Source: CBDBGD01 sp965205235
GTDB taxonomy: Bacteria > Chloroflexota > Dehalococcoidia > Lucifugimonadales > UBA1127
Assembly: GCA_965205235.1 (NCBI GenBank)
Contig: CBDBGD010000005.1
Location: 1-64,000 of the forward strand
Length of the DNA: 64,000 bases
Direction of reading: 5' to 3'
Below are positions 34,241 through 43,260 of the stretch, piece after piece. Position 1 is the first letter of the stretch. Every line of letters begins with the position of its first letter. Both the position numbers and the translations under genes were made by a program. The notes below the pieces were generated by a model. It did no database searches, was not told the DNA's origin, and saw nothing but the letters and a program-made list of their open reading frames with translations.

Positions 34241-35224
34241 ATGAACACTCGTCTGCAACTCGGCATCCTGGCGGTCGGTCTGCTGCTCCTTGTCGCCGCC
34301 GCCTGTCAGGACGACGAAGACGCCGTTCCCGACGTCGCGTCCACGACCGGCAACGTCCAGGCGTCCGCGTCCCAGGGGATCTCGAACGACACCGCCGCCT
34401 CCATCGCCAACCCGGAGGCGTCGAGCAGCGACAGCGCCGCCGCCGTTTCCCAGGCGTCGTCGAGCGGCAGCCCTGCCATGGCTTCATCCCAGCCGGCATC
34501 GGCCACTCCTCCGGGCGCGCAGGAGGCCGCCCCATCCGTGGCCCCGGCTGACGACAGCCCGTCCCAAAGCGGCATCTGGGTCTCCGGCACCGGCACCGTG
34601 TCCGTCGCGCCGGACCTGGCCGTGCTCACCGTGGGCGTGGAGGCGCGAGCGAGCACCGTTCGGGAGGCGCTGTCCGACGCCGCCGACGCCATGACGAGCA
34701 TCGTCTCGACGTTGGAGGATGAGGGCGTCGAGGCAGAGGACATCCAGACCAGCTCCTTCAGCATCAACCCCCAGTACACCTGGCGGGAGCGCACCGACGA
34801 CGAGGGCGGCCGCTACAGCGAGCGGGTGCTGACGGGCTACGTTGTGAACAACAGGGCTACCGTCCACCTGCGGGACCTGGACCGTGTTGGGGAGATGGTG
34901 GACCTGGTGGCCAGCGCAGGTGGTGACCTCACCCGCATCGAGGGGATTGGCTTCACGGTCGAGGACCCCGAGCCGTATCGCGCCGAGGCCCGGGAGGCCG
35001 CGGTGGAGCAGGCCAAGGCCAAGGCGGAGCAGTTTGCCCGGGACGCCGGCGTGACGCTGGGGCAGGTTGTCGTCGTCGCGGAGGGCGGCGGAGCCGTACC
35101 CGCTCCTAGGGCCTTCGCCCAGACTGCAGCGTTTGCTCTCGAATCCGCAGGCGCCACCACGCCCATCAGCGAGGGAGAGCTGGAGATCAAGGCCACCGTG
35201 CAGATGGTCTTCGCGATCGAGTAG
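34241..35224 (+). CDS. SIMPL (DUF541) domain lipoprotein
   Basis: This 327-residue protein has a signal peptide ending in lipobox LVAAAC and a Ser/Ala/Pro-rich linker of about 90 residues. The SIMPL domain has GIWVSGTGTVSVAPDLAVLT, VEAEDIQTSSFSINPQYTW and the alternating LDRVGEMVDLVASAGG-like helices. SIMPL proteins are periplasmic or secreted and oligomeric. Their exact role is unclear. GAGGGGGGAAG precedes the ATG. It may be under control of the upstream ECF sigma factor, but no promoter motif is clear. Confidence 0.9.
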   Translation: MNTRLQLGILAVGLLLLVAAACQDDEDAVPDVASTTGNVQASASQGISNDTAASIANPEASSSDSAAAVSQASSSGSPAMASSQPASATPPGAQEAAPSVAPADDSPSQSGIWVSGTGTVSVAPDLAVLTVGVEARASTVREALSDAADAMTSIVSTLEDEGVEAEDIQTSSFSINPQYTWRERTDDEGGRYSERVLTGYVVNNRATVHLRDLDRVGEMVDLVASAGGDLTRIEGIGFTVEDPEPYRAEAREAAVEQAKAKAEQFARDAGVTLGQVVVVAEGGGAVPAPRAFAQTAAFALESAGATTPISEGELEIKATVQMVFAIE

Positions 35225-35270
35225 CAGGCCGAGCTGGAAGTGTCAGGCCGGCCGGACGTCTCGAGTGTCG

Positions 35271-37145
35271 TTATCCTTCGTCCGGGGTAGCCGGCTTCTC
35301 CGTGGTCTCGCCAGGGTTGGAGGTCGTTGCGGGAGGAGTCTTCGTCTCCTCGCGGCGCCCACGCCGCCGCCTGCGCCTTCGTGCGCCCTGCACCTGCGAC
35401 ACCACGTAGCTCTGCAGCGTCTCGATCTCTCTGGCCAGGGCCATGCGGAAGTAGGGCGTGTACTCGCCCATGTTGCGGAACTTCTTGTAGCGCCGCTTGA
35501 GCCGCCTGTCCCGGGAGGCTCCCTGCACTTGGGCCAGGGCCCGGACCAGCGCCCTCTGCAGCAGAGCGACCGACCCTTCCGGGTCCTCGTGCGCGCCGGC
35601 GGCGGGCTCGGGGACCACGTTGTCGATGATCTTCATCTCCAGGGCCTCCGCCGCCGTGAGCCGGAGAGCCCGCGCTGCCTCCTCCGTGCGAGTGTCGTCC
35701 CGGTACATGAGGGTGGCAGCCCCTTCCGGCGAAATGGGTGTGTAGATGGCGCTCTCCAGCATGAGGATGCGGTCCGCCACGCCCAACGCCAGCGCGCCCT
35801 CGCGCCCCCCCTCGCCGATGATGACGGCGACGGTTGGCACGGGCAGCTCCGCCATCTGCGCGAGCGTCGTTGCGATGGCGTGGCCCAGGCCGCGCTCCTC
35901 GGCCTCCAGGCTGATGGAAGGCCCAGCGGTGTCGATGAAGGTGATGAGTGGGAACCCGAACTTCGCCGCCAGGCGCATGGCCCGTTGGGCCTTGTGGAAG
36001 CCCTCCGGCTGAATGTAGCTGCTCTGGAGGTCTCCCTCGGGCTGCCTCTGCCGCTCCTGGCCGATTGCGATGACGCTGCATCCCCGGAAGTCTCCGATTG
36101 CGCAGGTGATAGCCTGATCGTCTCCCCACAGACGGTCGCCGTGGAGCTCCACAGGGTTGCTCAGAAGACGATGAATGTAGTGCGAGGCCGTGGGGCGGTC
36201 AGGATTGCGCACCCGGGTGACCGCCTCCCAGGTCTCAGGGGAGCTGGCGGGCTTGGGCGGACGGCCGCGGGGCCGTAGGAACCGGGTCTGGCCCCGGTTC
36301 GGGTCCAGTGTCGCCATGAGGTGGACAAGCGTGTCCCGGAGGTTCTCCCGGCTGACCGTCGCATCGATCATGCCGTGGGTGAGGTGCGCCTCCGCGGTGT
36401 GCGACCCCCTGGGTAGGGGGCCCTGCGTCATCTGTTGCAGCAGCCGTAGCGGTGCAAAGCCAACCAGGGCGCCCGGCTCCGCGAGGAGCACGTCCGCCAG
36501 GTTGGCGAAGCTGGTGTACACCTGCCCGGTGGTGGGATTGGCGAAGACGGTGACGTAGGGAAGCCCCAAGTTGTGGAGGCGGTTCACCGCGGCCGTTGTC
36601 TTGGCCATCTGCATGAGGGAGAGCACGCCCTCTTGGAGGCGGACTCCCCCGCTGGTGACCAGGGCCACGACGGGGAGGCGCTTTCTGGCCGCGTACTCGA
36701 AGGCCAGTGCCACCTTCTCCCCGACGACGCAGCCCATGCTTCCGCTCATGAAGCTGAAATCCAGCAGCACCAGGATCGTCTTCACGCCCCCTATGCGGCA
36801 CTGGCCCACCACCGCTGCCTCCGTGAGACCGGTGCGCCGCTGGTCCCGGAACAGCCGCTTGCGATAGGGGACCTTGCCGCTGAAGGAGAGCGGGTCCAGG
36901 GAGCTGATGTTGCGGAACTTCTCCTTGAAGCTCTTGGGGTCGGTCAGCATCTGGATGCGCTGGCGGGACGTGATGCTGTAGTGGAAGTGGCAGCCCGGGC
37001 ACACCCGCAGCGTGGTGTAGAGCGGGTCGCCCACCAGATGGAAGTTGCAGACCAGGCAGTGCTCCTGGGCGATGATCCCCTGTCCGTCGCCTCGCTGGCC
37101 GCGGCTGAACAGGGCGCTCAGGACTTCTGCGAAGCCGCTTACCAT
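35271..37145 (-). CDS. accDA: Acetyl-CoA carboxylase carboxyltransferase, fused beta and alpha subunits
   Basis: This 624-residue fusion joins AccD (beta) and AccA (alpha). The N-terminal part has the zinc ribbon Cys30/33/49/52 (CLVC...CPGC) and the carboxyltransferase core GSMGCVVGEKVALAFEYA. The C-terminal part starts near residue 310 with ETWEAVTRVRNPDRPTASHY and has EGFHKAQRAMRLAAKFGFPL, FIDTAGPSISLEAEERG and GEGGREGALALGVADRILML. The Arg-rich tail is not part of the domain. The enzyme transfers a carboxyl group from biotin carboxyl carrier protein to acetyl-CoA for fatty-acid synthesis. Biotin carboxylase and BCCP are not in the window. It follows ftsK by 6 nt. Confidence 0.95.
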   Translation of the reverse strand: MVSGFAEVLSALFSRGQRGDGQGIIAQEHCLVCNFHLVGDPLYTTLRVCPGCHFHYSITSRQRIQMLTDPKSFKEKFRNISSLDPLSFSGKVPYRKRLFRDQRRTGLTEAAVVGQCRIGGVKTILVLLDFSFMSGSMGCVVGEKVALAFEYAARKRLPVVALVTSGGVRLQEGVLSLMQMAKTTAAVNRLHNLGLPYVTVFANPTTGQVYTSFANLADVLLAEPGALVGFAPLRLLQQMTQGPLPRGSHTAEAHLTHGMIDATVSRENLRDTLVHLMATLDPNRGQTRFLRPRGRPPKPASSPETWEAVTRVRNPDRPTASHYIHRLLSNPVELHGDRLWGDDQAITCAIGDFRGCSVIAIGQERQRQPEGDLQSSYIQPEGFHKAQRAMRLAAKFGFPLITFIDTAGPSISLEAEERGLGHAIATTLAQMAELPVPTVAVIIGEGGREGALALGVADRILMLESAIYTPISPEGAATLMYRDDTRTEEAARALRLTAAEALEMKIIDNVVPEPAAGAHEDPEGSVALLQRALVRALAQVQGASRDRRLKRRYKKFRNMGEYTPYFRMALAREIETLQSYVVSQVQGARRRRRRRGRREETKTPPATTSNPGETTEKPATPDEG

Positions 37146-37151
37146 GGGACG

Positions 37152-39431
37152 CTACACTTCCTCTCCGCCTGCCGGAACGCTCGGCCCCAGAAGCACCGGG
37201 CGGGATTTACCGGGGTCCCCGGGCCCGACGATGCCCATCTCCTCCAGCTCCTCCAGTATGCCCGAGGCTCGATTGTAGCCCACTCCGAGCTTGCGTTGCA
37301 GCAGGGGCGCGGAAATCCTCCGGTGTCGCAGGGCAAGGTCGCGGGCCTGGACCACCAGGCTGTCGGCGCTCTCGCCTGCGGGCTCCTCTGTGAGGGTGGC
37401 GGTCAACAGCGGAGACTCCTGGACGGGGACGCTTCCAGACTGCTTCTTCCAGTGCGACACCAGCGCCTGCACCTCCTTGTCGGAGATATACGCTCCCTGC
37501 ATGCGCTTGGGCTTCAGGATGTCCGTGGGGTGGAACAGCATGTCGCCTCGCCCCAGAAGCTTCTCCGCTCCCGAGCCGTCCAGGATGGTCCTCGAGTCCA
37601 CCTGGGAGGAGACGGCGAAGCTGATGCGGCTTGGGAAATTGGCCTTGATGAGGCCCGTGAGGACGTCCACCGAGGGCCTCTGCGTTGCCAGGACGATGTG
37701 GATCCCCGTCGCTCGGCCAAGCTGGGCCAGCCGGCACAGGCTCTGCTCCACCTCTGCGGGCACGGTCATCATCAGGTCGGCCAACTCGTCCACGATCAGG
37801 ACGATGTAAGGGAAGCGGCCGGCGGGATCGGTCATCTTGCTGTTGTACGACTCGATGTTGCGGGCGCTGACCTTCGCGAACTCCTTGTACCGCGACTGCA
37901 TTTCGGCCACGAGTCCGCGGAGGGCCGGGAGGGCCTCGTCCGCCTCCACCAGGACCGGCGACAGTAGGTGCGGCAGGCCCTGGTAGGGGGTCAGCTCCAC
38001 TCGCTTGGGGTCGACGAGCAGGAGACGGAGCCGTTCGGGGCTGAGCTCAAGGAGCAGCGACGCGATGATGGCGTTGATGCAGACGCTCTTGCCGCTGCCG
38101 GTGGAACCGGCGACGAGAACGTGCGGCATGCTGGCAAGGTCCGCCACCACAGGCTCGCCGCCGCTGCCCTTGCCCATGGCCAGGGGCAGCGGGCTCTTGG
38201 CCCGGACTCGTGCGAAGGCGGGGCCTTCCACGAGGCTGCGAAGGGTGACGGCCGCGGCCTTGACGTTCGGCACTTCAAGGCCCACGAAGGACTCCCCCGG
38301 CACCGGCGCCTCGAAGCGAATACTGTGCGCCGCCAGGGCCAGGGCCAGGTCCTTCTCCCTGGACAGGATGTTGTCCACCTTGACCCGCGTCTTCTCCTCC
38401 ACACGGCGCTTCACCAGGCGGCCGGCATCGTCGCGCAGCGGGTTCCCTTCAGCGTCCCGCTCCTGGATTTCCCGGTACCGTCGCACCCAGCCGGGCACGA
38501 GGCCGAACTGGGTGACGACGGGGCCCGGACGAATGGCCTCCACGGTGACCTCGATGCCATAGTCCGCCAGGGTCTGCTCGATGAGCCTTGCGCGCTCTTC
38601 GTTCTCCTCGTCGGAGACCCAGGCCTCCTCGCCGTACACTAGCAGGTCCTGCGAAGGGAGGACCCACGCCCCTGACTCCGCCGGCGCCGTGGCCTCGGGA
38701 ATATCCGGTGCGTCCAAGTCGCCGTCCTCGTCGAGTATCTCCTCAACCAGGACTCCATCCTCCAGGCTGGTGTCGCCCGGGGAGGACGGGAGTTCGCCGA
38801 GCACTTCGGCTTCGGCCACCGCTTCAGCCGCCTGCCCGGACGGCCCGGCGCTCCTCTTCTGCGACAACTGTCGGAACGCCTCGACGACGGCCAAGGCGGC
38901 CGCCCAGAGGATGGTCCCCGCCTGCTGCGCTCCGCGGGCGATGGCCGTGGCCGTTCGAGCGACCACAGGCTCCGCCCTGCGACCGCCTTCGTGCACGGCC
39001 AGCGCGGTCGACCGCACCGCTCGCCACGCCCTGCGAGGCTCCATGACCGCTACCGCCACGACCACGACCAGAAGTGTTCGGATGATCCCCAAGACCTGGG
39101 TCGTCCCGGCGATGTCCCGGCCGAGGGCGCCGCCCCATCCGTCCTGGTAGACGGTGAGCGCTCCGGCCGCGGCGAAGACCAGGAGGAGGGCGCCCAGCCA
39201 CAGACGCCCGCGCTTCCAGAGCAGCTTGGGACGCTTCCACAGCGTCCAGAGGACGCCGATCACCCAAAGGCCGGCAGGCGCGACGGCGAAGTGGAGGCTT
39301 GGCCAGGTGATGAGGCCCAGGGCCGCAAGCCCCAAGGCCACGAGCACAAAGACCCCCAGACGGGCCTCCCATGCTCCGAGCAAGGGTGATGAGGACTGCT
39401 TGATGTGAGAGCTACGCTCTGAACTAGACAT
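37152..39431 (-). CDS. ftsK: DNA translocase FtsK/SpoIIIE
   Basis: This 759-residue protein has several hydrophobic segments in the first ~140 residues, a variable linker, and then alpha and beta motor domains. Walker A is GSTGSGKSVCIN, Walker B VLIVDELADLMM, and the motor contains LATQRPSVDVLTGLIKANFP and SRTILDGSGAEKLLGRGDML. The C-terminal winged-helix gamma domain (RKLGVGYNRASGILEELEEM) recognises KOPS-type sequences. It pumps chromosome ends out of the closing septum and activates dimer resolution. It sits in a collinear minus-strand run after RNase J and before accDA. Confidence 0.95.
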   Translation of the reverse strand: MSSSERSSHIKQSSSPLLGAWEARLGVFVLVALGLAALGLITWPSLHFAVAPAGLWVIGVLWTLWKRPKLLWKRGRLWLGALLLVFAAAGALTVYQDGWGGALGRDIAGTTQVLGIIRTLLVVVVAVAVMEPRRAWRAVRSTALAVHEGGRRAEPVVARTATAIARGAQQAGTILWAAALAVVEAFRQLSQKRSAGPSGQAAEAVAEAEVLGELPSSPGDTSLEDGVLVEEILDEDGDLDAPDIPEATAPAESGAWVLPSQDLLVYGEEAWVSDEENEERARLIEQTLADYGIEVTVEAIRPGPVVTQFGLVPGWVRRYREIQERDAEGNPLRDDAGRLVKRRVEEKTRVKVDNILSREKDLALALAAHSIRFEAPVPGESFVGLEVPNVKAAAVTLRSLVEGPAFARVRAKSPLPLAMGKGSGGEPVVADLASMPHVLVAGSTGSGKSVCINAIIASLLLELSPERLRLLLVDPKRVELTPYQGLPHLLSPVLVEADEALPALRGLVAEMQSRYKEFAKVSARNIESYNSKMTDPAGRFPYIVLIVDELADLMMTVPAEVEQSLCRLAQLGRATGIHIVLATQRPSVDVLTGLIKANFPSRISFAVSSQVDSRTILDGSGAEKLLGRGDMLFHPTDILKPKRMQGAYISDKEVQALVSHWKKQSGSVPVQESPLLTATLTEEPAGESADSLVVQARDLALRHRRISAPLLQRKLGVGYNRASGILEELEEMGIVGPGDPGKSRPVLLGPSVPAGGEEV

Positions 39432-39520
39432 ATATCTACCTCTGGGAGCGCTTCTCCGGGCTCGCCGGAGAGTTGCGCCCCTCGTATTGTGAGCGGGGGA
39501 GGACCAGAGGGACGTTCCCT

Positions 39521-41230
39521 CTACTCCTCCACCGCCAGTACCCGGATGGCCGGCCGGCGCCGAGTCTCATTATAGAGGAAACGCGCAAGTGTTTTCTGCG
39601 CCGTCCTCTCCACCGCCTCCCAGTCCTGCGATTCGGCTGTGTCGAGAGCGTCTTCGACCGCCTGCGCACCTCGGGCCAGGAGCTCCTCGTGCTCTTCCCC
39701 GTCCAGGAACCCGCTGGAGACGAGCTTGAGGGGGTAGTGGCCGTTTGTGTCGTCGGCGGACAGCATGACCAGCACAAGGCCCTGGGTCGCCAGGGTGTTG
39801 CGCTCGCGGAAGATGGGGCTGTCGGCGGGCCGGATGCGCTGGCCGTCGACGAAGACGTGGCCGCAGGGGAAGCGGTCGACGATGCTCCCCTCCTCGGCGT
39901 CCAGCTCCAGGACGTGTCCGTCCTCCAGCACGAATACATTCTCGTCCGCCACGCCCATGTCGCGTGCCAGGCCTGCGTGCGCGATGAGGTGGCGGTACTC
40001 CCCGTGCACCGGGACGAAGAAGCGCGGGCGCGTCATGCGAAGGACCAGCTTCAGCTCCTCCTGCGCTGCGTGGCCGTGCACGTGGACCAAGGCATTGCCC
40101 ACGTGGAGGACCCGTGCGCCCTGGCGCAGGAGGTTGTCGATGGTGCGGCTGATGAGGACCTCATTGCCGGGGATGGGCGACGCAGAGATGACGATGGTGT
40201 CGCCCGCCAGCACCTCGATGTCCCGGTGCGTCCGGTTCGCGATGCGCACCAGCCCCGACGTTGGCTCTCCCTGCGTCCCCGTGGTGACGACGACGACCTC
40301 CGAGGGTGGGAAGCTGCGGACCTCGTCCCAGTGATGCAGGACGCCTTCCGGCGCCTTGAGGTAGCCCATGCGTTGGGCCATCTTGACGTTCTCCACCATG
40401 CTGCGGCCCATCACGGCTACGAGGCGGTTGTGGCGATCGGCGGCGTCGATGACCTGCTGCACCCGGGAGATCAGCGAGGCGAACGTGGCGACGATGACCC
40501 GACCCGGCGCGTCGCCGATGATCCGGTCCAGCGCGCCGGTCACCACCGTCTCCGACGGCGTGTAGCCGGCGTGCTCCGCGTACGTGGAGTCGGAGAGCAG
40601 GAGCAGGACGCCATCGGACGCCAGTTCGTTCAGGTGGCTGAAGTCCGTCGGAAGTCCGTCGACGGGCGTGTGGTCGATCTTGAAGTCGCCGGTGTGCACA
40701 ACGGTCCCCAGGGGCGTACGGATCGCCAGCCCCATGGCGTCCGGGATGCTGTGGCACACGCGGAAGAAGGTCACCTCGAACGCGCCGAACTGGAGAGGTT
40801 TGCCGGGCGTTGCCTGGTGGAGCTCGGTGTCCCGCAGCCCGCGGTGGTCTCGCAGCTTCACCTCGATGAGGCCGTGGGCGAGCTTGGGTGCGTAGACCGG
40901 GACCTGCAGCTGTCGCAGGACGAAGGGGACGGCGCCGGTGTGGTCCTCGTGGCCGTGGGTGATGAGGATGGCCCGCACCTTGTCCCGGCGCTCCAGGAGG
41001 TAGGTGATGTCCGGGAGCACCAGGTCCACCCCCGGCATGTCCTCCTCCGGGAACATGATCCCGGCGTCGATGACGACGATGTCGTCGCCATACTCCAGGG
41101 CAAGCATGTTCTTGCCGATCTCCCCCAGGCCGCCCAGCGGGACGACCCTGAGCCGACGGGGGTGGGAAGGGCCAGGGGCGCGGTCGTCAGGTCGAGGGGC
41201 TTTGCTCAGCAGGCGGCCTAGCTGCTCCAT
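39521..41230 (-). CDS. rnj: Ribonuclease J
   Basis: This 569-residue metallo-beta-lactamase/beta-CASP nuclease contains VVPLGGLGEIGKNMLALEYG and the zinc motif THGHEDHTGAVPF (HxHxDH). VLLLLSDSTYAEHAG and VTTGTQGEPTSGLVRIA are beta-CASP marks, and the C-terminal oligomerisation domain follows. It processes and degrades mRNA and matures rRNA ends through endo- and 5'-3' exonuclease activity. It lies 9 nt after the uracil-DNA glycosylase gene on the same strand. Confidence 0.95.
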   Translation of the reverse strand: MEQLGRLLSKAPRPDDRAPGPSHPRRLRVVPLGGLGEIGKNMLALEYGDDIVVIDAGIMFPEEDMPGVDLVLPDITYLLERRDKVRAILITHGHEDHTGAVPFVLRQLQVPVYAPKLAHGLIEVKLRDHRGLRDTELHQATPGKPLQFGAFEVTFFRVCHSIPDAMGLAIRTPLGTVVHTGDFKIDHTPVDGLPTDFSHLNELASDGVLLLLSDSTYAEHAGYTPSETVVTGALDRIIGDAPGRVIVATFASLISRVQQVIDAADRHNRLVAVMGRSMVENVKMAQRMGYLKAPEGVLHHWDEVRSFPPSEVVVVTTGTQGEPTSGLVRIANRTHRDIEVLAGDTIVISASPIPGNEVLISRTIDNLLRQGARVLHVGNALVHVHGHAAQEELKLVLRMTRPRFFVPVHGEYRHLIAHAGLARDMGVADENVFVLEDGHVLELDAEEGSIVDRFPCGHVFVDGQRIRPADSPIFRERNTLATQGLVLVMLSADDTNGHYPLKLVSSGFLDGEEHEELLARGAQAVEDALDTAESQDWEAVERTAQKTLARFLYNETRRRPAIRVLAVEE

Positions 41231-41239
41231 GGCTCGTGG

Positions 41240-41848
41240 CTAGGCGAACAGCCGTGGCTGTTGCGGTTGAGGGGGCTGGGCCGGTTCCTCCTCTTGCTGG
41301 ACGGCCTTCTCGGCCAGCTCCGGCAGCTTGAGGAAGTCCGCTTCGATGTACTGTCGCATGCTCCCCTGGTGCAGTGCGGCTGCGGGATGGTACATGGGGA
41401 TGACCGTCTGCCCGTTGACGACCCGCGGCCGACCGTGGATGCGAGAGATGGTCTCGCGGGGGAAGTAGCGGGCCATGGAGAACCGCCCCAGCGTGACGAT
41501 GGCCTTGGGCTGCAGCAGCTCGATCTGCCGGTCCAGGTGCTTCCGGCACGCTTCGATTTCGCCCGGCAGGGGGTCCCGGTTCCCCGGCGGACGGCACTTG
41601 ACCACGTTGGTGATGAAGACCTGCTCGCGCCTCAGTCCGATGGACGCCAGCAGGTGCTCCAGGTATTTGCCTGCGGGCCCCACGAAGGGCCGCCCCTGCT
41701 GGTCCTCGTGGAACCCCGGCCCTTCGCCGATGAACATGAGGTCCGGTCGCTCCGGGCCCTCGCCCGGCACGGCCCGCACTCGGGTCGCGGCAAGAGGGCA
41801 GTCCACGCACGCTCGCACGCGCTCTGCCAGGGCTTCAAGCTCGCTCAT
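41240..41848 (-). CDS. Uracil-DNA glycosylase, family 4 (iron-sulfur)
   Basis: This 202-residue enzyme has the four cysteines of family 4 UDGs: CVDC near the N-terminus, then KCRPPGNRDP and the downstream EACRKH. Motif A is GEGPGFHEDQQGRPFVGPAG and motif B contains MYHPAAAL. It removes uracil arising by cytosine deamination from DNA. The C-terminal tail QQEEEPAQPPQPQQP is low complexity. It is the first gene of the RNase J-ftsK-accDA run. Confidence 0.94.
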   Translation of the reverse strand: MSELEALAERVRACVDCPLAATRVRAVPGEGPERPDLMFIGEGPGFHEDQQGRPFVGPAGKYLEHLLASIGLRREQVFITNVVKCRPPGNRDPLPGEIEACRKHLDRQIELLQPKAIVTLGRFSMARYFPRETISRIHGRPRVVNGQTVIPMYHPAAALHQGSMRQYIEADFLKLPELAEKAVQQEEEPAQPPQPQQPRLFA

Positions 41849-41858
41849 CTACATCCTT

Positions 41859-41893
41859 CCTCTCCGCTGGGAGAGGGCTGGGGTGAGGGTCTC
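41859..41893 (+). repeat. CTCTCCGCTGGGAGAGG-type palindromic repeat
   Basis: The CCTCTCC-GCT-GGGAGAGG hairpin is followed by GCTGGGGTGAGGGTCTC. It is the same family as the copies at 43201, 52991 and 53197. It lies upstream of the UDG start and may influence that gene's leader. Confidence 0.7.
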
Positions 41894-41964
41894 TTGTCGT
41901 CGCTTCCCTAGCACGAATATCAGCATCATCTTAGCACGCCGCTGGTCAATGCGCATACGACTGG

Positions 41965-41970
41965 TATAAT
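41965..41970 (+). promoter_or_regulatory. Putative -10 box (TATAAT) for the class V aminotransferase gene
   Basis: ACTGGTATAATCGCC ends 41 nt before the start codon. TGGTCA at 41943-41948, 16 nt upstream, is a partial -35 match. Confidence 0.5.
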
Positions 41971-42011
41971 CGCCCCACGCTCAGGAGCCTATCTCCCAGG
42001 GAGGGTGAAGG

Positions 42012-43187
42012 ATGGTGGACGTAGAGAAGCTCCGTGCCCAGATTCCCGCCTGTCAACAGGTGGTCTACCTCAACTCGGGATGGTCCGGCCCCTCGCCTCG
42101 CCGCGTCCTCGACGCCATCACGGAAAGGCTGGAGTACGAGAGCGCGCTCGGCCCGACGACGGCAGAGGTGGTGGCCAGCAAACAGCAGCTTCAGGAGGAG
42201 ACCACCGCGGAGGCCGCGGCGCTCCTGAACGCTTCTCCCGACGAAGTCTTCCTCACGCAGAACACCACGGAGGGCATCAACATCGTCCTCAGCGGGCTGC
42301 CCTGGCGCGAGGGCGACGAGATCGTGACGTGCGACCTGGAGCACGCGTCGGTCCTCGTGCCCGCCTACCACCTGCGGAGCCGCGGCGTGCGGGTGCGCGT
42401 CGTCCACGTGGAGCCGGCGGCGTCGTGGGAGGAGATCGTCCAGACCATCACCGAGGCCTTCACCGACCGCACACGGATGGTCTTCCTGAGCCACATCGAG
42501 TACACGTCGGGCCTGCGGATGCCCATCGAGCAGCTCGGCGCGCTGTGCCGCCCCAAGGGCATCCGGCTCCTGGCCGACGGCGCGCAGACGGCGGGCCACA
42601 TTGCGCTCGACATGGAGCGTCTGGGCGTCGACTTCTACGCGACGACGGGCCACAAGTGGCTGCTGGGCCCTGACGGGGCGGGCGTGCTGTACATCCGCCG
42701 CGAGCTCATCCCCGAAGTGCAGCCCACCTTCGTCTCCTCGCACGCCGTGGCGTCGTACGACACCGAGGGGGACTTCCTGCCGAACCCGGCCACCATGGCC
42801 AAGTTCGGCCTCACGACATCCAGCACTGCGCTGCGAGCGGGCTTCCTCGAGGCCATCCGGCTTGCTCGAGAGACGGGCCTCGACGCGATCGAGGGCCACA
42901 ACCTCGCCCTGGCCGCTCGCGCCAAGGAGGCGCTGTCGACAGTCCCTGGCGTGCGCATCCTCTCGCCCCTCGCCGGTCCGGGCGCGTGCGGGCTCGCCAC
43001 CTTCGCCGTCGACGGCGTGGAGCCCGACGCGATGGTCGCCCGCCTCTGGGAAGAGGAGCGAGTGGTGGCCCGCTCCATCCGCGAGCTTGGCGGCGCCGTC
43101 CGCTTCTCCCTCCACGCCTTCAACACGGAGGCGGAGGTCGCTACGGCCGTGGGGGTAGTGGCGCGCGCCGCGCGGGAGGCGGGGTAG
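42012..43187 (+). CDS. Class V aminotransferase-fold PLP enzyme (cysteine desulfurase/isopenicillin epimerase-like)
   Basis: This 391-residue fold type I PLP enzyme has YLNSGWSGPSPRRVLDAI at the start and TQNTTEGINIVLSGLPW for phosphate binding. The aspartate is in LADGAQTAGHIALDM, and the Schiff-base lysine is in TTGHKWLLGPDGAGVLYI around residue 215. It could be a cysteine desulfurase, a selenocysteine lyase or an isopenicillin N epimerase-like enzyme. The C-terminal half lacks an obvious catalytic-Cys loop, so a SufS-like activity is uncertain. It is a single gene with its own promoter. Confidence 0.88.
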   Translation: MVDVEKLRAQIPACQQVVYLNSGWSGPSPRRVLDAITERLEYESALGPTTAEVVASKQQLQEETTAEAAALLNASPDEVFLTQNTTEGINIVLSGLPWREGDEIVTCDLEHASVLVPAYHLRSRGVRVRVVHVEPAASWEEIVQTITEAFTDRTRMVFLSHIEYTSGLRMPIEQLGALCRPKGIRLLADGAQTAGHIALDMERLGVDFYATTGHKWLLGPDGAGVLYIRRELIPEVQPTFVSSHAVASYDTEGDFLPNPATMAKFGLTTSSTALRAGFLEAIRLARETGLDAIEGHNLALAARAKEALSTVPGVRILSPLAGPGACGLATFAVDGVEPDAMVARLWEEERVVARSIRELGGAVRFSLHAFNTEAEVATAVGVVARAAREAG

Positions 43188-43200
43188 GGGTCGGCGTTTA

Positions 43201-43235
43201 CCCCCTCTCCCTCAGGGAGAGGGTTGGGGTGAGGG
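43201..43235 (+). repeat. CCCTCTCCCTCAGGGAGAGGG palindromic repeat
   Basis: The palindrome is followed by TTGGGGTGAGGG. It lies between the convergent aminotransferase and SF2 helicase genes, where the hairpin could also serve as a terminator. Confidence 0.7.
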
Positions 43236-43260
43236 CGGCTCTAATCGCGCCATCCCAGTA

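Noticed and set aside
39473..41221. 582-codon plus-strand frame over the RNase J gene
   Set aside because: It is antisense to a protein with intact beta-lactamase/beta-CASP motifs and has no family features.
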